DNA from: CBDCUI01 sp965223115 | GTDB taxonomy: Bacteria; Pseudomonadota; Gammaproteobacteria; UBA4575 | Direction: 5' to 3' | Length of the DNA: 64,000 nucleotides | Assembly: GCA_965223115.1 (NCBI GenBank) | Contig: OZ244982.1 | Location: 2,480,001-2,544,000, forward strand | In this document: positions 41,844 through 50,105 of the stretch, piece after piece | Layout of the letters: every line of letters starts with the position of its first letter | Position numbering within the stretch: position 1 is the first letter of the stretch | Notes under the pieces: model-generated | Database searches by the model: none | Told to the model about the DNA's origin: nothing | Seen by the model: the letters and a program-made list of their open reading frames with translations, nothing else | Position numbers and translations under genes: made by a program

Positions 41844-42212
41844 ATGATAAGGAGCGTCATTAAAGCCACCCTCTTTTTTGCTTGTGTAATTTCTATTGGT
41901 TCGATTATACAACTTGGTATGGCTATGGATTTGAGTCTTGGAAATCATACGTTTAAAGATCCATCACATCCTTATGCGTGGACCCCAAACATGATCAAGC
42001 AACAAGGTGGATATGAGCTTAATGTCTTGCAGGAGTTATCTTCACAAAGTTTTTCAGAATCTCCTGTTGAGGCACAGAGAAAATTTTCCCTAGAAGTTTA
42101 TCGTGGTGATGGATTAGATGATTTACGTAGAAATACAAACAATCAGCACGACATTATTTTGCCTGATGAAGACCCGGATGCATATGGCTTTGCCATAAAA
42201 CAACGATTTTAG
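41844..42212 (+). CDS. Secreted protein of unknown function
   Basis: The 122-residue product has a Sec signal peptide (about residues 1-27, ending near LGMAMD). AAGGGAAG lies about 4 bases upstream of the ATG. The mature part is hydrophilic and acidic with a repeated aromatic/proline flavour (SHPYAWTPNMIKQQGGYEL) and ends YGFAIKQRF. There are no cysteines after the signal. I do not recognise a family. It is preceded by a strong dyad and followed by the candidate small RNA. Confidence 0.7.
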   Translation: MIRSVIKATLFFACVISIGSIIQLGMAMDLSLGNHTFKDPSHPYAWTPNMIKQQGGYELNVLQELSSQSFSESPVEAQRKFSLEVYRGDGLDDLRRNTNNQHDIILPDEDPDAYGFAIKQRF

Positions 42213-42308
42213 TGCAGTTTTTGTATAAATACGAACTTTTTTGCCTCGAGATCCTCTAATAATGTAGCGCAGTAGTGCTCCCGCTTCCCTCCCTTAGCGG
42301 GTATTTCA

Positions 42309-42338
42309 GACTCGGGCTCCCCAACCGAGTCCTTTTTT
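42309..42338 (+). terminator. Intrinsic terminator 1 of the polA-engB interval
   Basis: GACTCGG (42309-42315) and CCGAGTC (42325-42331) form a perfect 7-base stem followed by CTTTTTT. It is oriented for plus-strand transcripts (the secreted-protein gene or the candidate small RNA). Confidence 0.75.
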
Positions 42339-42375
42339 GCCCCGGTTTTTCCCATTTAACCGGGGTGCTTTTTTT
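42339..42375 (+). terminator. Intrinsic terminator 2 of the polA-engB interval
   Basis: CCCCGGTT (42340-42347) and AACCGGGG (42358-42365) form a perfect 8-base stem followed by TGC and seven T. It is oriented for the plus strand; on the minus strand the run is A, so it would not serve engB by the usual rule. Confidence 0.8.
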
Positions 42376-42383
42376 AGTCTTGA

Positions 42384-43007
42384 TTAACGACCTAAATTTT
42401 CTGCAGTGAGGGCCCTGGCAAACCAAGAAGAGATTTTTTCTTGCACTTGAGCGATTCCTATGTGTTTAGTAGCAGAAAACACTTGTACTCCGCATTGAAA
42501 GTTTTTTGTTTCAAGCTCTGAAGTTACTTTAGTTAAGGTCTTTGTCATTTGGTTTCTTTTTACCTTGTCGACTTTGGTTAACAAAATATACAAGGGCAGT
42601 TGATAATATTTGCTCCAATGAATCATAGTCCAATCGATTTCTGTTAATGGATGCCGAATATCCATTAGTAAGATCAAGCCACATAATATTTGGCGATCTA
42701 CAAGATAAGTCTCCATTAACTTGTGCCATTGTTGCTGCACATGATTAGGAGCTTTGGCATAACCATAACCAGGTAAATCGATTAAATATGTGTCGCCATC
42801 CAACTTGAAAAAGTTTATCAACTGGGTACGGCCTGGGGTTTTACTGGTGCGGGCTAAGTTTTTTTGGCGGCATATTGCATTTATGGCACTGGATTTGCCT
42901 GCATTTGAGCGGCCGCAAAAAGCGATTTCTGCACCATTGTTTAGAGGGAAATCAGATTTTGATGCAGCGCTTTTTAGAAAACGTGCTTGGGCAAATGGAA
43001 TATTCAT
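42384..43007 (-). CDS. engB: Ribosome biogenesis GTP-binding protein EngB (YihA/YsxC)
   Basis: The 207-residue GTPase acts in late large-subunit assembly. The G1 loop is GRSNAGKSS (32-40), G3 is LIDLPGYGYAKAP, G4 is LLTKVDKVKRNQ and G5 lies near VFSATKHIG. The size is typical. It reads toward polA on the opposite strand, with the terminator cluster between them, and divergently from the cytochrome c4 gene. Confidence 0.95.
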   Translation of the reverse strand: MNIPFAQARFLKSAASKSDFPLNNGAEIAFCGRSNAGKSSAINAICRQKNLARTSKTPGRTQLINFFKLDGDTYLIDLPGYGYAKAPNHVQQQWHKLMETYLVDRQILCGLILLMDIRHPLTEIDWTMIHWSKYYQLPLYILLTKVDKVKRNQMTKTLTKVTSELETKNFQCGVQVFSATKHIGIAQVQEKISSWFARALTAENLGR

Positions 43008-43238
43008 TTAACGATTAAAGTGGGGTTATTCTTAATATTTATATTATTAACGTTATTCATGGTAGCTAGACTATAGTTATTCATTTAGGAATACTCGGAA
43101 TTATTATCATACTCAGAGTATATTTTGCGGCAGCATGTCCTTTATGGTATACAAACACCCCTTTCCGGGCCTGATAAAATAGTGTAGCGAAGCTTGGTAT
43201 AACAAAAAATCTATATATTTATAGTAAGGAATTATTGC

Positions 43239-43868
43239 ATGAAGAAACTGAGTTGTTTGATTGTTACTTTTCTATTCAGTATGACCTGCGCTTTTGCAGA
43301 TGGTGACCCACATGCAGGCCAGGAGAAATCAGCTCCATGTGCAGCATGCCATGGTGTAGATGGTAATAGTATTAATCCTGCTTGGCCGAAATTAGCAGGT
43401 CAAGGTAAAAAGTATCTGGTAGACCAGCTACACCTTTTTAAAGATAAGATCCGAATCAACACATTGATGAATCCACAGGCGATAAATTTGTCGGAACAAG
43501 ATATTTTAGATCTGGCTGCATATTATGCTAGCCAGACCCCAAGTAAAGGTAAAGCAGATCCTGAAAAGGAATTCCAAGGTGAGCAGATCTATTTAATTGG
43601 TGAAAGAATTTACCGTGGTGGCAATCCAGAAACGGGAGTACCTGCATGTATGTCTTGTCATGCCCCAAATGGTGTGGGGAATGAGCCAGCCAAATTCCCA
43701 CGTCTAGCAGGTCAGCATGCTGTTTATACCGCTGCACAGATTCGTGCTTATCGAAGTGGTGCGCGTTATCAAACGGATGACAATTTGAATATGATGAAAG
43801 ACATTGCAACTTATATGACAGAACAAGAGATAGAAGCCGTAGCGGAATACATAGCTGGATTACACTAA
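43239..43868 (+). CDS. Cytochrome c4 (diheme, periplasmic)
   Basis: The 209-residue protein has a Sec signal peptide (about 1-20, ending FAFA-like CAFA) and two class I cytochrome c domains. The heme-binding motifs are CAACH at 34-38 and CMSCH at 137-141, with distal Met ligands likely in the LMNPQA and NMMKDI segments. Cytochrome c4 passes electrons to terminal oxidases. The mature order PWxKLAGQ (NPAWPKLAGQGKKYL) and RLAGQHAVYTAAQ repeats is typical. It is about 100 bases upstream of dsbA on the same strand. Confidence 0.93.
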   Translation: MKKLSCLIVTFLFSMTCAFADGDPHAGQEKSAPCAACHGVDGNSINPAWPKLAGQGKKYLVDQLHLFKDKIRINTLMNPQAINLSEQDILDLAAYYASQTPSKGKADPEKEFQGEQIYLIGERIYRGGNPETGVPACMSCHAPNGVGNEPAKFPRLAGQHAVYTAAQIRAYRSGARYQTDDNLNMMKDIATYMTEQEIEAVAEYIAGLH

Positions 43869-43971
43869 TGAAATCCCAGACGAGTGGAGTGTATATTATT
43901 TAATCAAATCGAACTTATTGAACGAGAATCAGTCTTAAACTAAATAATTACTTAAATCATTATTTTTGAGA

Positions 43972-44667
43972 ATGACTATTTTAAATCCTTCACGTGTCTT
44001 TTATGCCCCCAAATTCGCATTTATTATTCTACTAGTTTTTTTTGCTATAGCATGCATTAGCAATGCTAGCGCTAATGAAAACGAATTTATAGAAGGCCAT
44101 CATTACCATGTAATTTCACCCGCAGTAGCCACTAATGTGAGTGCAGGTAATGTTGAGGTATTAGAATTGTTTTGGTATGGCTGTCCGCATTGTTTTGAGT
44201 TTGAAAAGTACTTAAAAAACTGGAAGCAAGAAAAGGCAATTAATGTTGAATTTTTACGCATGCCAGCAGTATTGAATCGTAGCTGGACACCGCATGCGCG
44301 AGCTTATTATGCGCTAGAAACCATGGGTGAGCTTGAAAGGTTGCATCCAATTATTTTCGAGGCGATACATGTCCAGGGAAGGCGGTTACGTGATTTAGAA
44401 TCTATGGCTCGCTTTTTATCTCAGCATGGTATTGATGCCGAAGAATTTAAAAAGGCATATGATTCCTTTTACGTGGAAACTAAAATTAAACGTGCGGGAC
44501 AATTAGTAAGGGAATATGGCTCAAGTTCTGTACCAACAATCATAGTAAATGGAAAGTACCGCACCAGTGCAGGAGATGCAGGTGGTTATGAGAGCTTGAT
44601 GAAGCTAATTAATTATCTTGTTAAACAAGAAGAAAAATTAGCTATAAGTTCTGTTAGTCAAGAGTAA
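43972..44667 (+). CDS. dsbA: Thiol:disulfide interchange protein DsbA
   Basis: The periplasmic oxidase introduces disulfides into exported proteins. From ATG 43972 it has 231 residues, with a signal peptide (hydrophobic about 16-32) and the active site CPHC at 71-74 (ELFWYGCPHCFEFE). The cis-proline loop is SSSVPTIIVNGKYR, as in DsbA. A TTG at 43966 is an alternative start two residues earlier. It follows cytochrome c4, whose heme attachment requires thiol handling in the same compartment. Confidence 0.94.
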   Translation: MTILNPSRVFYAPKFAFIILLVFFAIACISNASANENEFIEGHHYHVISPAVATNVSAGNVEVLELFWYGCPHCFEFEKYLKNWKQEKAINVEFLRMPAVLNRSWTPHARAYYALETMGELERLHPIIFEAIHVQGRRLRDLESMARFLSQHGIDAEEFKKAYDSFYVETKIKRAGQLVREYGSSSVPTIIVNGKYRTSAGDAGGYESLMKLINYLVKQEEKLAISSVSQE

Positions 44668-44677
44668 AGCTCGAAAA

Positions 44678-44833
44678 TTATTTGTTTAAATCCTTGTCAA
44701 AATTTTTTTCGTGAAACTCACTTAAGATCTTATCAACATTAATACGGTCGCTTTTTCTTGATCGTGTTATTGGCTGACTTTTCCTCAAGTCTTCGAATAT
44801 TTTTCTAACAGTATGTTTAACTTCATTATCCAT
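44678..44833 (-). CDS. Small basic protein, unknown (51 residues)
   Basis: This short minus-strand frame starts with ATG at 44833, preceded by a good GGGA ribosome site. It encodes a charged, helix-prone peptide (start MDNEVKHTVRKIFEDLRKSQ, end FDKDLNK) of 51 residues without hydrophobic segments. I do not recognise it. The remaining part of the 44668-44991 gap (44834-44991) holds no supportable gene; it separates this frame from the NlpC gene on the same strand. Confidence 0.5.
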   Translation of the reverse strand: MDNEVKHTVRKIFEDLRKSQPITRSRKSDRINVDKILSEFHEKNFDKDLNK

Positions 44834-44991
44834 TGTTTCCCTTTTACATCCATGTTTATAGGGTAGTTGTTATCATAGAGGGTATAGTTGTTTCACTATG
44901 ACTGATGCTGATTAAAGGGTATTGTACTGTGATTAATGGAGTCCTATCTCTAGTAAAATTTGAGATAGATCACAAATAGCAAATTTTAAAA

Positions 44992-45501
44992 TCAATATAA
45001 GCGGCCTGCACTGATTATGCGTGATCTCCAAAAAGGATCATTTAAATCATTACTAGCAACTTTTTTTCCTGAACTTGGTGCGTGCACAAACTGGCCTTTG
45101 CCAATGTAGATGCCAACATGAGAAATTTTTTTTCTATTAAGTCTGAAAAATACTACGTCTCCAGAAACAAGCTTATTTAATGTAACTGGTTTAGCATAAT
45201 CAAATTGAGCATATGATGTACGAGGTGTATTTATGCCAAGTTTGCTATGCGCGTAAAATACTAATCCGCTACAGTCGAATCCATTCGGTGAAGCGCCTCC
45301 GTACTGATACGGTGCACCTATTTGTTGTTTTGCTAAAGCTGCAATTTTTTGTCCTACAGTTGTATGAATATTATGGTTTGTTGTGGTTTGTGTAGAAATT
45401 GTTTGAGAGGCAGGTGTTTTGTTGGTTGTTGAGCATGCAAATAACATAAATAATAAGCACATGGATAAAACAAAAAATAGAACACTTCTGATTTGTTTCA
45501 T
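44992..45501 (-). CDS. NlpC/P60-family lipoprotein, peptidoglycan endopeptidase (Spr/MepS-like)
   Basis: The 169-residue protein begins with a lipoprotein signal (lipobox LFAC, Cys23). After a Thr/Ser-rich linker the NlpC/P60 domain carries catalytic Cys77 in SPNGFDCSGLVFYAH, His128 in KKISHVGIYIGKG and His140 in GQFVHAPSSG. Relatives cleave peptide cross-links in the cell wall during growth. The membrane in which it is placed depends on sorting; residues after the Cys (Ser, Thr) suggest the outer membrane. Confidence 0.9.
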   Translation of the reverse strand: MKQIRSVLFFVLSMCLLFMLFACSTTNKTPASQTISTQTTTNHNIHTTVGQKIAALAKQQIGAPYQYGGASPNGFDCSGLVFYAHSKLGINTPRTSYAQFDYAKPVTLNKLVSGDVVFFRLNRKKISHVGIYIGKGQFVHAPSSGKKVASNDLNDPFWRSRIISAGRLY

Positions 45502-45578
45502 AGTTATTGCTAAATGAGTTGCTGTAGTTTCACTATAGTCAATCTTAGTTACTATAATGGTACTAAATTTACTAACGT

Positions 45579-47408
45579 TTAAAGCTTATAGATAAGCGGC
45601 AATAGCCATGAGTAAGTTAACCACATAATGATTGTGAGTGGGGTTCCTACTTTAACAAAATCCATAAATTTATAGCCGCCAGCATTCATGACTAAAAGGT
45701 TCGTTTTGTAAGCCATTGGTGTGATATAACTCATATTTGCACCAAATAACACAGCCAGAATAAAAGGTGCAGCAGGTTGAGCAAGTTGTTCTGCAATGCT
45801 TACAGCAACGGGTGTGCCGATTACAGCTGCTGCATTGTTAGATACAACATTTGTCAGTAGTGCCATTAGTAACATCAAGCCACTTAAAATGAAAGGTGGA
45901 CTAGCGCCTGCACTTAGGTACAAAAAAACTTTTGCCAAATAATCTGTCCCACCAGTGATAACTAATGCAGAGCCCATTGCTAGACTCGCAACGACAATGA
46001 GTACAATAGGTGCGCTCAAGGCTTGAGTGGCCTCGCGCCAATTTAAGCAACCACTTGCTATCATTAATAGCACACCACACACAGCACTTATTGCAATAGG
46101 TAATATGCCTAATGCAGCAGTAAGAACAATTGCAATCATTATCCAAAGGGCTAGGGGTGCTTTGGAAGTATGTGGTAAATCTTCTGTTGAATCTAAAACT
46201 AATATTTCGCCACTTTTCTTTAATTCGGTTATGGCCTCCGATTTGCCTTGTACTAGGATAATATCTCCTGTACGTAACCAAACTTCCCGCACACTGGAAT
46301 ATAGATTTTCAATTGTTTCACCAGCATGATGCAGTGCCAAAGGTATAAGATCATAACGGTCGTTAAAACGTAACCGAGATAAGGTTGTATTGTCCAAAGG
46401 TGATCCTTGTGAAACGACAAGCTCTGCAAGTTGCTGCTTTGAGGTTGAGCGCAGCTCCTGTTCGCTGATTGGTTCATTGTCTGAATATAATGTGGCTTCT
46501 AAAACTTCTTCAAACTCTTTTAAAGCTTTAGGCGTATCTCGAACATACAAACGATCACCAGCTTTAATTACAACATCAGGTAATAATGATAGATAAGTGT
46601 CTTCGCCTCTTTGAATACGTTCAATCTTCATTATGCCACTAGTTAAATTAATGATCTCAGCCAAAGTTTTTTCTACACACTTGCTTTCTTCTGCAATATA
46701 TAACTGCGCAAGAAATATGCGTGGTGAACTGTCTGTTAATGGCGTGTCACGTTCTGAAACAATATGTGGAGCTATTAACCATAAGTAAGTAATACCTATA
46801 ATCGATGCAATACTGGCAGGTAGTAAGAAGTCAAACATTGAAAACTTTTCAATGCCTAGATCTGCTGCTACAGAAACTACTAATAAATTTGTTGACGTTC
46901 CAATAGTAGTACACATTCCGCCTACTAGTGTTGCAAAACCCATTGGCATTAATACACCAGCTGGTGAGCGATTGGTTCTCAATGATACGCTGATTAGAAT
47001 GGGCAACAGTAAAACAACTACAGGCGTGTTATTAATGAATGCGCTTAATGCCGCACCAATTATTAAAGTCAAAAGTAGAGAAATAATAGGGCTAATACGC
47101 CAAAGTTTTGCTAATGAACGGCCAATTGGCTCAAGAGCTCCAGTTCGCACTAAACCTTGGCCTGCAATCATTAACGCGCAAACAGCGATTAATGCCTCAT
47201 GTCCAAATCCTGAAAATAGCTCAATTGGGTGCAAACGGTCATTTTCATACTCATACGGGAATATCTCAAAACCAACTGCGAGTACTGCAATTACGAATAA
47301 GCTAGATGTCTCTAAAGGGATACGTTCTCGTGTAAATAATATGAGAGCAATGATGGTGAGTGCTAATATGGCAATAGCATGTGGATCTGGAGCTGCAGGG
47401 AAAACCAT
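45579..47408 (-). CDS. SLC13/DASS-family transporter with RCK_C domains
   Basis: The 609-residue protein has two blocks of membrane helices (about 1-215 and 420-609) around a soluble centre with two TrkA-C/RCK_C domains (about 222-305 and 315-405; DVVIKAGDRLYVRDTPKALK and GDIILVQGKSEAITELK). The SLC13-type motif segments NNTPVVVLLLPILISVSLR and NVVSNNAAAVIGTPVAVSIAEQ are present. Proteins of this layout are annotated as Na+:sulfate or di/tricarboxylate symporters; the substrate is not resolved here. It is divergent from the cytochrome c5-like gene. Confidence 0.88.
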   Translation of the reverse strand: MVFPAAPDPHAIAILALTIIALILFTRERIPLETSSLFVIAVLAVGFEIFPYEYENDRLHPIELFSGFGHEALIAVCALMIAGQGLVRTGALEPIGRSLAKLWRISPIISLLLTLIIGAALSAFINNTPVVVLLLPILISVSLRTNRSPAGVLMPMGFATLVGGMCTTIGTSTNLLVVSVAADLGIEKFSMFDFLLPASIASIIGITYLWLIAPHIVSERDTPLTDSSPRIFLAQLYIAEESKCVEKTLAEIINLTSGIMKIERIQRGEDTYLSLLPDVVIKAGDRLYVRDTPKALKEFEEVLEATLYSDNEPISEQELRSTSKQQLAELVVSQGSPLDNTTLSRLRFNDRYDLIPLALHHAGETIENLYSSVREVWLRTGDIILVQGKSEAITELKKSGEILVLDSTEDLPHTSKAPLALWIMIAIVLTAALGILPIAISAVCGVLLMIASGCLNWREATQALSAPIVLIVVASLAMGSALVITGGTDYLAKVFLYLSAGASPPFILSGLMLLMALLTNVVSNNAAAVIGTPVAVSIAEQLAQPAAPFILAVLFGANMSYITPMAYKTNLLVMNAGGYKFMDFVKVGTPLTIIMWLTYSWLLPLIYKL

Positions 47409-47559
47409 ATATATGTGTTTATAGTTGTAACTGGAAGTTTTTAATTACGTCCATCGGCAAACTCATAGACACCACACTTGGGCTATTTGGATTCATATTA
47501 ATCATTATTTATAATTTACTAAGAAATAGTATTAAGCCAACATAAAAATAGGAGTTTGT

Positions 47560-48057
47560 GTGAACGATAAGCAGTTTGCAACGACATTAATGGTTGTAAT
47601 AGGTATACTGATCGGATCTACGGTTGGTATTTTAGCATTAGCAAATGTATTGATATCTGATGCTGATTATTCGCATGATCCTGTTATACAAGGCAAAATC
47701 GAAGAGCGTACAGCCCCAGTGGGGAGTATCAGTATTGAGGGTGAAACCGAGATGGCGGATACAACGGGAGATTCTGCAAGTACGGATGGTGAGGCAATGC
47801 AGGTGGCTGATGCAAGTTTATCTGCGGAACAGATTTATACACAGGCTTGTAGTGCATGCCATGCAACGGGAGTATTGAATGCACCTAAATACGGCGATAA
47901 GACTAGCTGGGGAGATCGCATCTCTAAAGGTGCAGAGCAGCTTCATGCAAGTGCAATCAATGGTATTGGTGCAATGCCTCCAAAAGGCGGCCGTACTGAT
48001 TTTTCAGATGATGATATTAAGAAAACGGTTGACTACATGTTGGAGTCTGTTAAGTAG
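47560..48057 (+). CDS. Cytochrome c5-like membrane-anchored monoheme protein
   Basis: The 165-residue protein starts with GTG. It has an N-terminal transmembrane anchor (about 8-30), an acidic Ser/Thr-rich linker (about 55-87) and a C-terminal c5-type heme domain: CSACH at 97-101 and the Met-ligand region GIGAMPPKGGRTDFSDDD. This fits cytochrome c5 family proteins that carry electrons near the membrane. It is divergent from the transporter and convergent with yifB. Confidence 0.9.
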   Translation: MNDKQFATTLMVVIGILIGSTVGILALANVLISDADYSHDPVIQGKIEERTAPVGSISIEGETEMADTTGDSASTDGEAMQVADASLSAEQIYTQACSACHATGVLNAPKYGDKTSWGDRISKGAEQLHASAINGIGAMPPKGGRTDFSDDDIKKTVDYMLESVK

Positions 48058-48090
48058 ATGACTATTTCTCACTTGTTTTAGTTACATTTC

Positions 48091-49602
48091 TTAATTTAAT
48101 AAACGGTCATAATTTCTATAGCTAATTGCTTCGCTGAGGTGCTTAGCAAGGATAATATCGCTATTTTCTAAGTCAGCAATGGTTCGTGCAAGTTTGAGGG
48201 TGCGATGGTAGCCACGCGCAGATAGGCGTAATTGCTCATAAGCATTATGCATTAAATTTTCACACTCCTCATTGAGTTGGCAATACTGCTCTATGTCTTT
48301 GTTGTGCATATTAGTATTGAGTTTTTGTTGTCTTTTCCTTTGGCGCGTGTGCGCTTTAACTACACGTTGTTGAATGTCTTTGCTTGATTCGACATCCTGA
48401 GTAGATTTTTGCAGTAACTGCTCTTTCGGTACACGTGGTACATCAATATGAATATCGATTCGGTCCAACAATGGAGCCGAGATGCGTGTGCGGTAGCGAC
48501 GAATTTGTTCTGGTGTACAAGAACATGATCCATTAACGTCTATATCACAGCCTTTAGGACATGGATTCATGGCCGCAATGAGTTGGAAACGTGCAGGAAA
48601 TTGAACTTGCCGAGCTGCGCGCGAAATTGCAATGTGGCCAGTTTCTAAAGGTTCGCGTAATACTTCTAGTACACGACGATCAAATTCAGTTAACTCATCT
48701 AAGAACAGTACACCATTATGTGCAAGAGAAATTTCACCTGGCATAGGATGAGAACCACCGCCTACGAGTGCTACTCCTGAAGCTGTGTGGTGTGGAGCAC
48801 GAAAAGGACGTATTCCCCACTGTTGTTGATCAAAACCAGCGTGGCTAATTGAATAAATGCTTGCTGATTCTATGGCTTCTTGTTCAGTCAGCTTGGGTAG
48901 TATGCTGCTTAAGCGACTAGCAAGCATGGTTTTACCACTGCCAGGCGAACCAACCATTAGCATATTATGTGTACCTGCGGCTGCAACCTCTAAGGCACGT
49001 TTGGCCCGGTGTTGTCCACATACATCGCTTAAATCAGAAGTCTCTATATTCTGATTAGCATCGATAGTTTGAGTGTAGGGAGTTATGTATTCTTGATTAG
49101 ATAAGTGATTACAAATTTCCAACAAGCTATTGCTAGCCAGCACAATAGATCCATTTGCGATTAGCGCTTCTTTGCCATTATCTAAAGGTACGACAATAGT
49201 TCTTGAGGCAGCCTCAGTTGCGATTGCAGCCGGCAATACACCATGTATAGCCCGTAATTGCCCACTTAGGCTAAGTTCACCTAGGAACTCGTAATTATGT
49301 AGAGGGTCCTGAGGAATTTGATTTGAGGCAGCCAATATACCCAGTGCAATAGGTAAATCAAATCTTCCTCCTTCCTTTGGTAAATCTGCAGGTGCTAAGT
49401 TAACGGTGATACGGCGTGCTGGAAATTCGTAGCCTGAATTAAGTAGTGCAGCACGTACACGATCTTTACTTTCTTTTACTGCGGCTTCAGGCAGGCCAAC
49501 AATTGATAAACCTGGTAATCCATTAGAAAGGTGTACTTCGACAGAGACTAATGGTGCATCCATGCCACATTGTGCACGTGAAAAAACAGTTGCGAGATTC
49601 AT
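48091..49602 (-). CDS. yifB: YifB family Mg chelatase-like AAA ATPase (ComM-like)
   Basis: The 503-residue protein has the N-terminal ChlI-like domain (VEVHLSNGLPGLSIVGLPEAAVKE start), Walker A MVGSPGSGKTMLASRL, Walker B GVLFLDELTEFDR, and the C-terminal Mg_chelatase_C region. A cysteine cluster (NPCPKGCDIDVNGSCSC) lies in the second third. In naturally competent bacteria the homolog ComM is a branch-migration helicase for integrated DNA. It starts 6 bases after ubiK, a conserved gene pair. Confidence 0.93.
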   Translation of the reverse strand: MNLATVFSRAQCGMDAPLVSVEVHLSNGLPGLSIVGLPEAAVKESKDRVRAALLNSGYEFPARRITVNLAPADLPKEGGRFDLPIALGILAASNQIPQDPLHNYEFLGELSLSGQLRAIHGVLPAAIATEAASRTIVVPLDNGKEALIANGSIVLASNSLLEICNHLSNQEYITPYTQTIDANQNIETSDLSDVCGQHRAKRALEVAAAGTHNMLMVGSPGSGKTMLASRLSSILPKLTEQEAIESASIYSISHAGFDQQQWGIRPFRAPHHTASGVALVGGGSHPMPGEISLAHNGVLFLDELTEFDRRVLEVLREPLETGHIAISRAARQVQFPARFQLIAAMNPCPKGCDIDVNGSCSCTPEQIRRYRTRISAPLLDRIDIHIDVPRVPKEQLLQKSTQDVESSKDIQQRVVKAHTRQRKRQQKLNTNMHNKDIEQYCQLNEECENLMHNAYEQLRLSARGYHRTLKLARTIADLENSDIILAKHLSEAISYRNYDRLLN

Positions 49603-49608
49603 ACAAAT

Positions 49609-49869
49609 TTAGTTTTTATCATTTAATATTTTTTGTTCTAGCTCCTGGATACGTTGTTCTAGTTCTTTAACGCGTTGTTGGCTTTTAGCTAACATTTTCG
49701 ATTGGATATCAAATTCTTCACGAGTGACAAGGTCAAGGCGCTGAAACACACTTTCTGCTGCAGTTCGAGCATTTTTTTCAAAGTTTTGTTTGGCTGCTTT
49801 TAAATCATCAGGTATTGCTGAACTGATTTTTTTCACGATTTCATCAAGCGCTTGCGTATCTATTTTCAT
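49609..49869 (-). CDS. ubiK: Ubiquinone biosynthesis accessory factor UbiK (YqiC/BMFP)
   Basis: The 86-residue protein has the BMFP pattern: an amphipathic N-terminal helix (LDEIVKKISSAIPDDLKAAK) and a C-terminal coiled coil (RVKELEQRIQELEQKI). UbiK partners UbiJ in the soluble ubiquinone-synthesis complex; ubiJ is in the ubiE operon 20 kb away. An AGGAGT ribosome site precedes the start. It is cotranscribed with yifB. Confidence 0.92.
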   Translation of the reverse strand: MKIDTQALDEIVKKISSAIPDDLKAAKQNFEKNARTAAESVFQRLDLVTREEFDIQSKMLAKSQQRVKELEQRIQELEQKILNDKN

Positions 49870-49917
49870 TTTGTACTCCTGGTTAACAATCTAAATAGTG
49901 TAAGCAATTGGTTAAAA

Positions 49918-49946
49918 ATTTCTGCGCATCAAAATAGTGCAGAAAT
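49918..49946. promoter_or_regulatory. Dyad upstream of the sigma-54 promoter, possible activator site
   Basis: ATTTCTGC (49918-49925) and GCAGAAAT (49939-49946) are perfect 8-base inverted arms. Inside them GCGCAT and AGTGCAG only loosely resemble the NtrC half-sites (TGCACC). It lies roughly 90-120 bases upstream of the -24 element, the usual distance for an enhancer. The spacing between half-sites is two bases longer than the NtrC consensus, so this is tentative. Confidence 0.4.
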
Positions 49947-50036
49947 GATTAATGTGAGTGCGATATTTTAGTGCGAATCTAATATAAACAACCAAAAAAA
50001 ATTATAACACATTGTTTTTAATATAAATAAATATAT

Positions 50037-50052
50037 TGGCATGACCTGTGCA
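50037..50052 (+). promoter_or_regulatory. Sigma-54 promoter of the porin-glnK-amt block
   Basis: TGGCATGACCTGTGCA matches the sigma-54 pattern TGGCACG, four bases, TTGCA, with the invariant GG and GC correctly spaced. It ends 53 bases before the porin start codon. Confidence 0.75.
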
Positions 50053-50105
50053 ATTGGCATAGTGAAATATACATAACGCCTTTACAACAAAGGGAAGGAA
50101 TTTAA

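Larger units (their letters stand above)
42236..42375 (+). ncRNA. Candidate small RNA in the Spot 42/ErsA position (polA-engB gap)
   Basis: Between the 122-residue gene and the convergent engB lie three consecutive stem-loops. Stem CCCGCT/AGCGGG has loop TCCCTCCCTT (42280-42301). Stem GACTCGG/CCGAGTC has loop GCTCCCCAA (42309-42331). Stem CCCCGGTT/AACCGGGG has loop TTTCCCATTT (42340-42365). The last two are followed by T runs. Each loop exposes CCC, the pattern of RNAs that pair with ribosome-binding sites. E. coli spf (Spot 42) and Pseudomonas ersA occupy the polA-engB interval, so the location fits. A TATAAAT at 42224-42230 may be the -10 box; I see no clear -35, so the 5' end is a guess. 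Confidence 0.5.

Noticed and set aside
42309..42375. The hairpin cluster as a minus-strand terminator for engB
   Set aside because: T runs follow the stems only on the plus strand; on the minus strand the stems are followed by A runs or mixed bases.
44887..45545. Similar TTTCACTAT-containing stretches on both sides of the NlpC gene as direct repeats
   Set aside because: The match is short (about 9-10 bases) in AT-rich sequence and could easily be chance.
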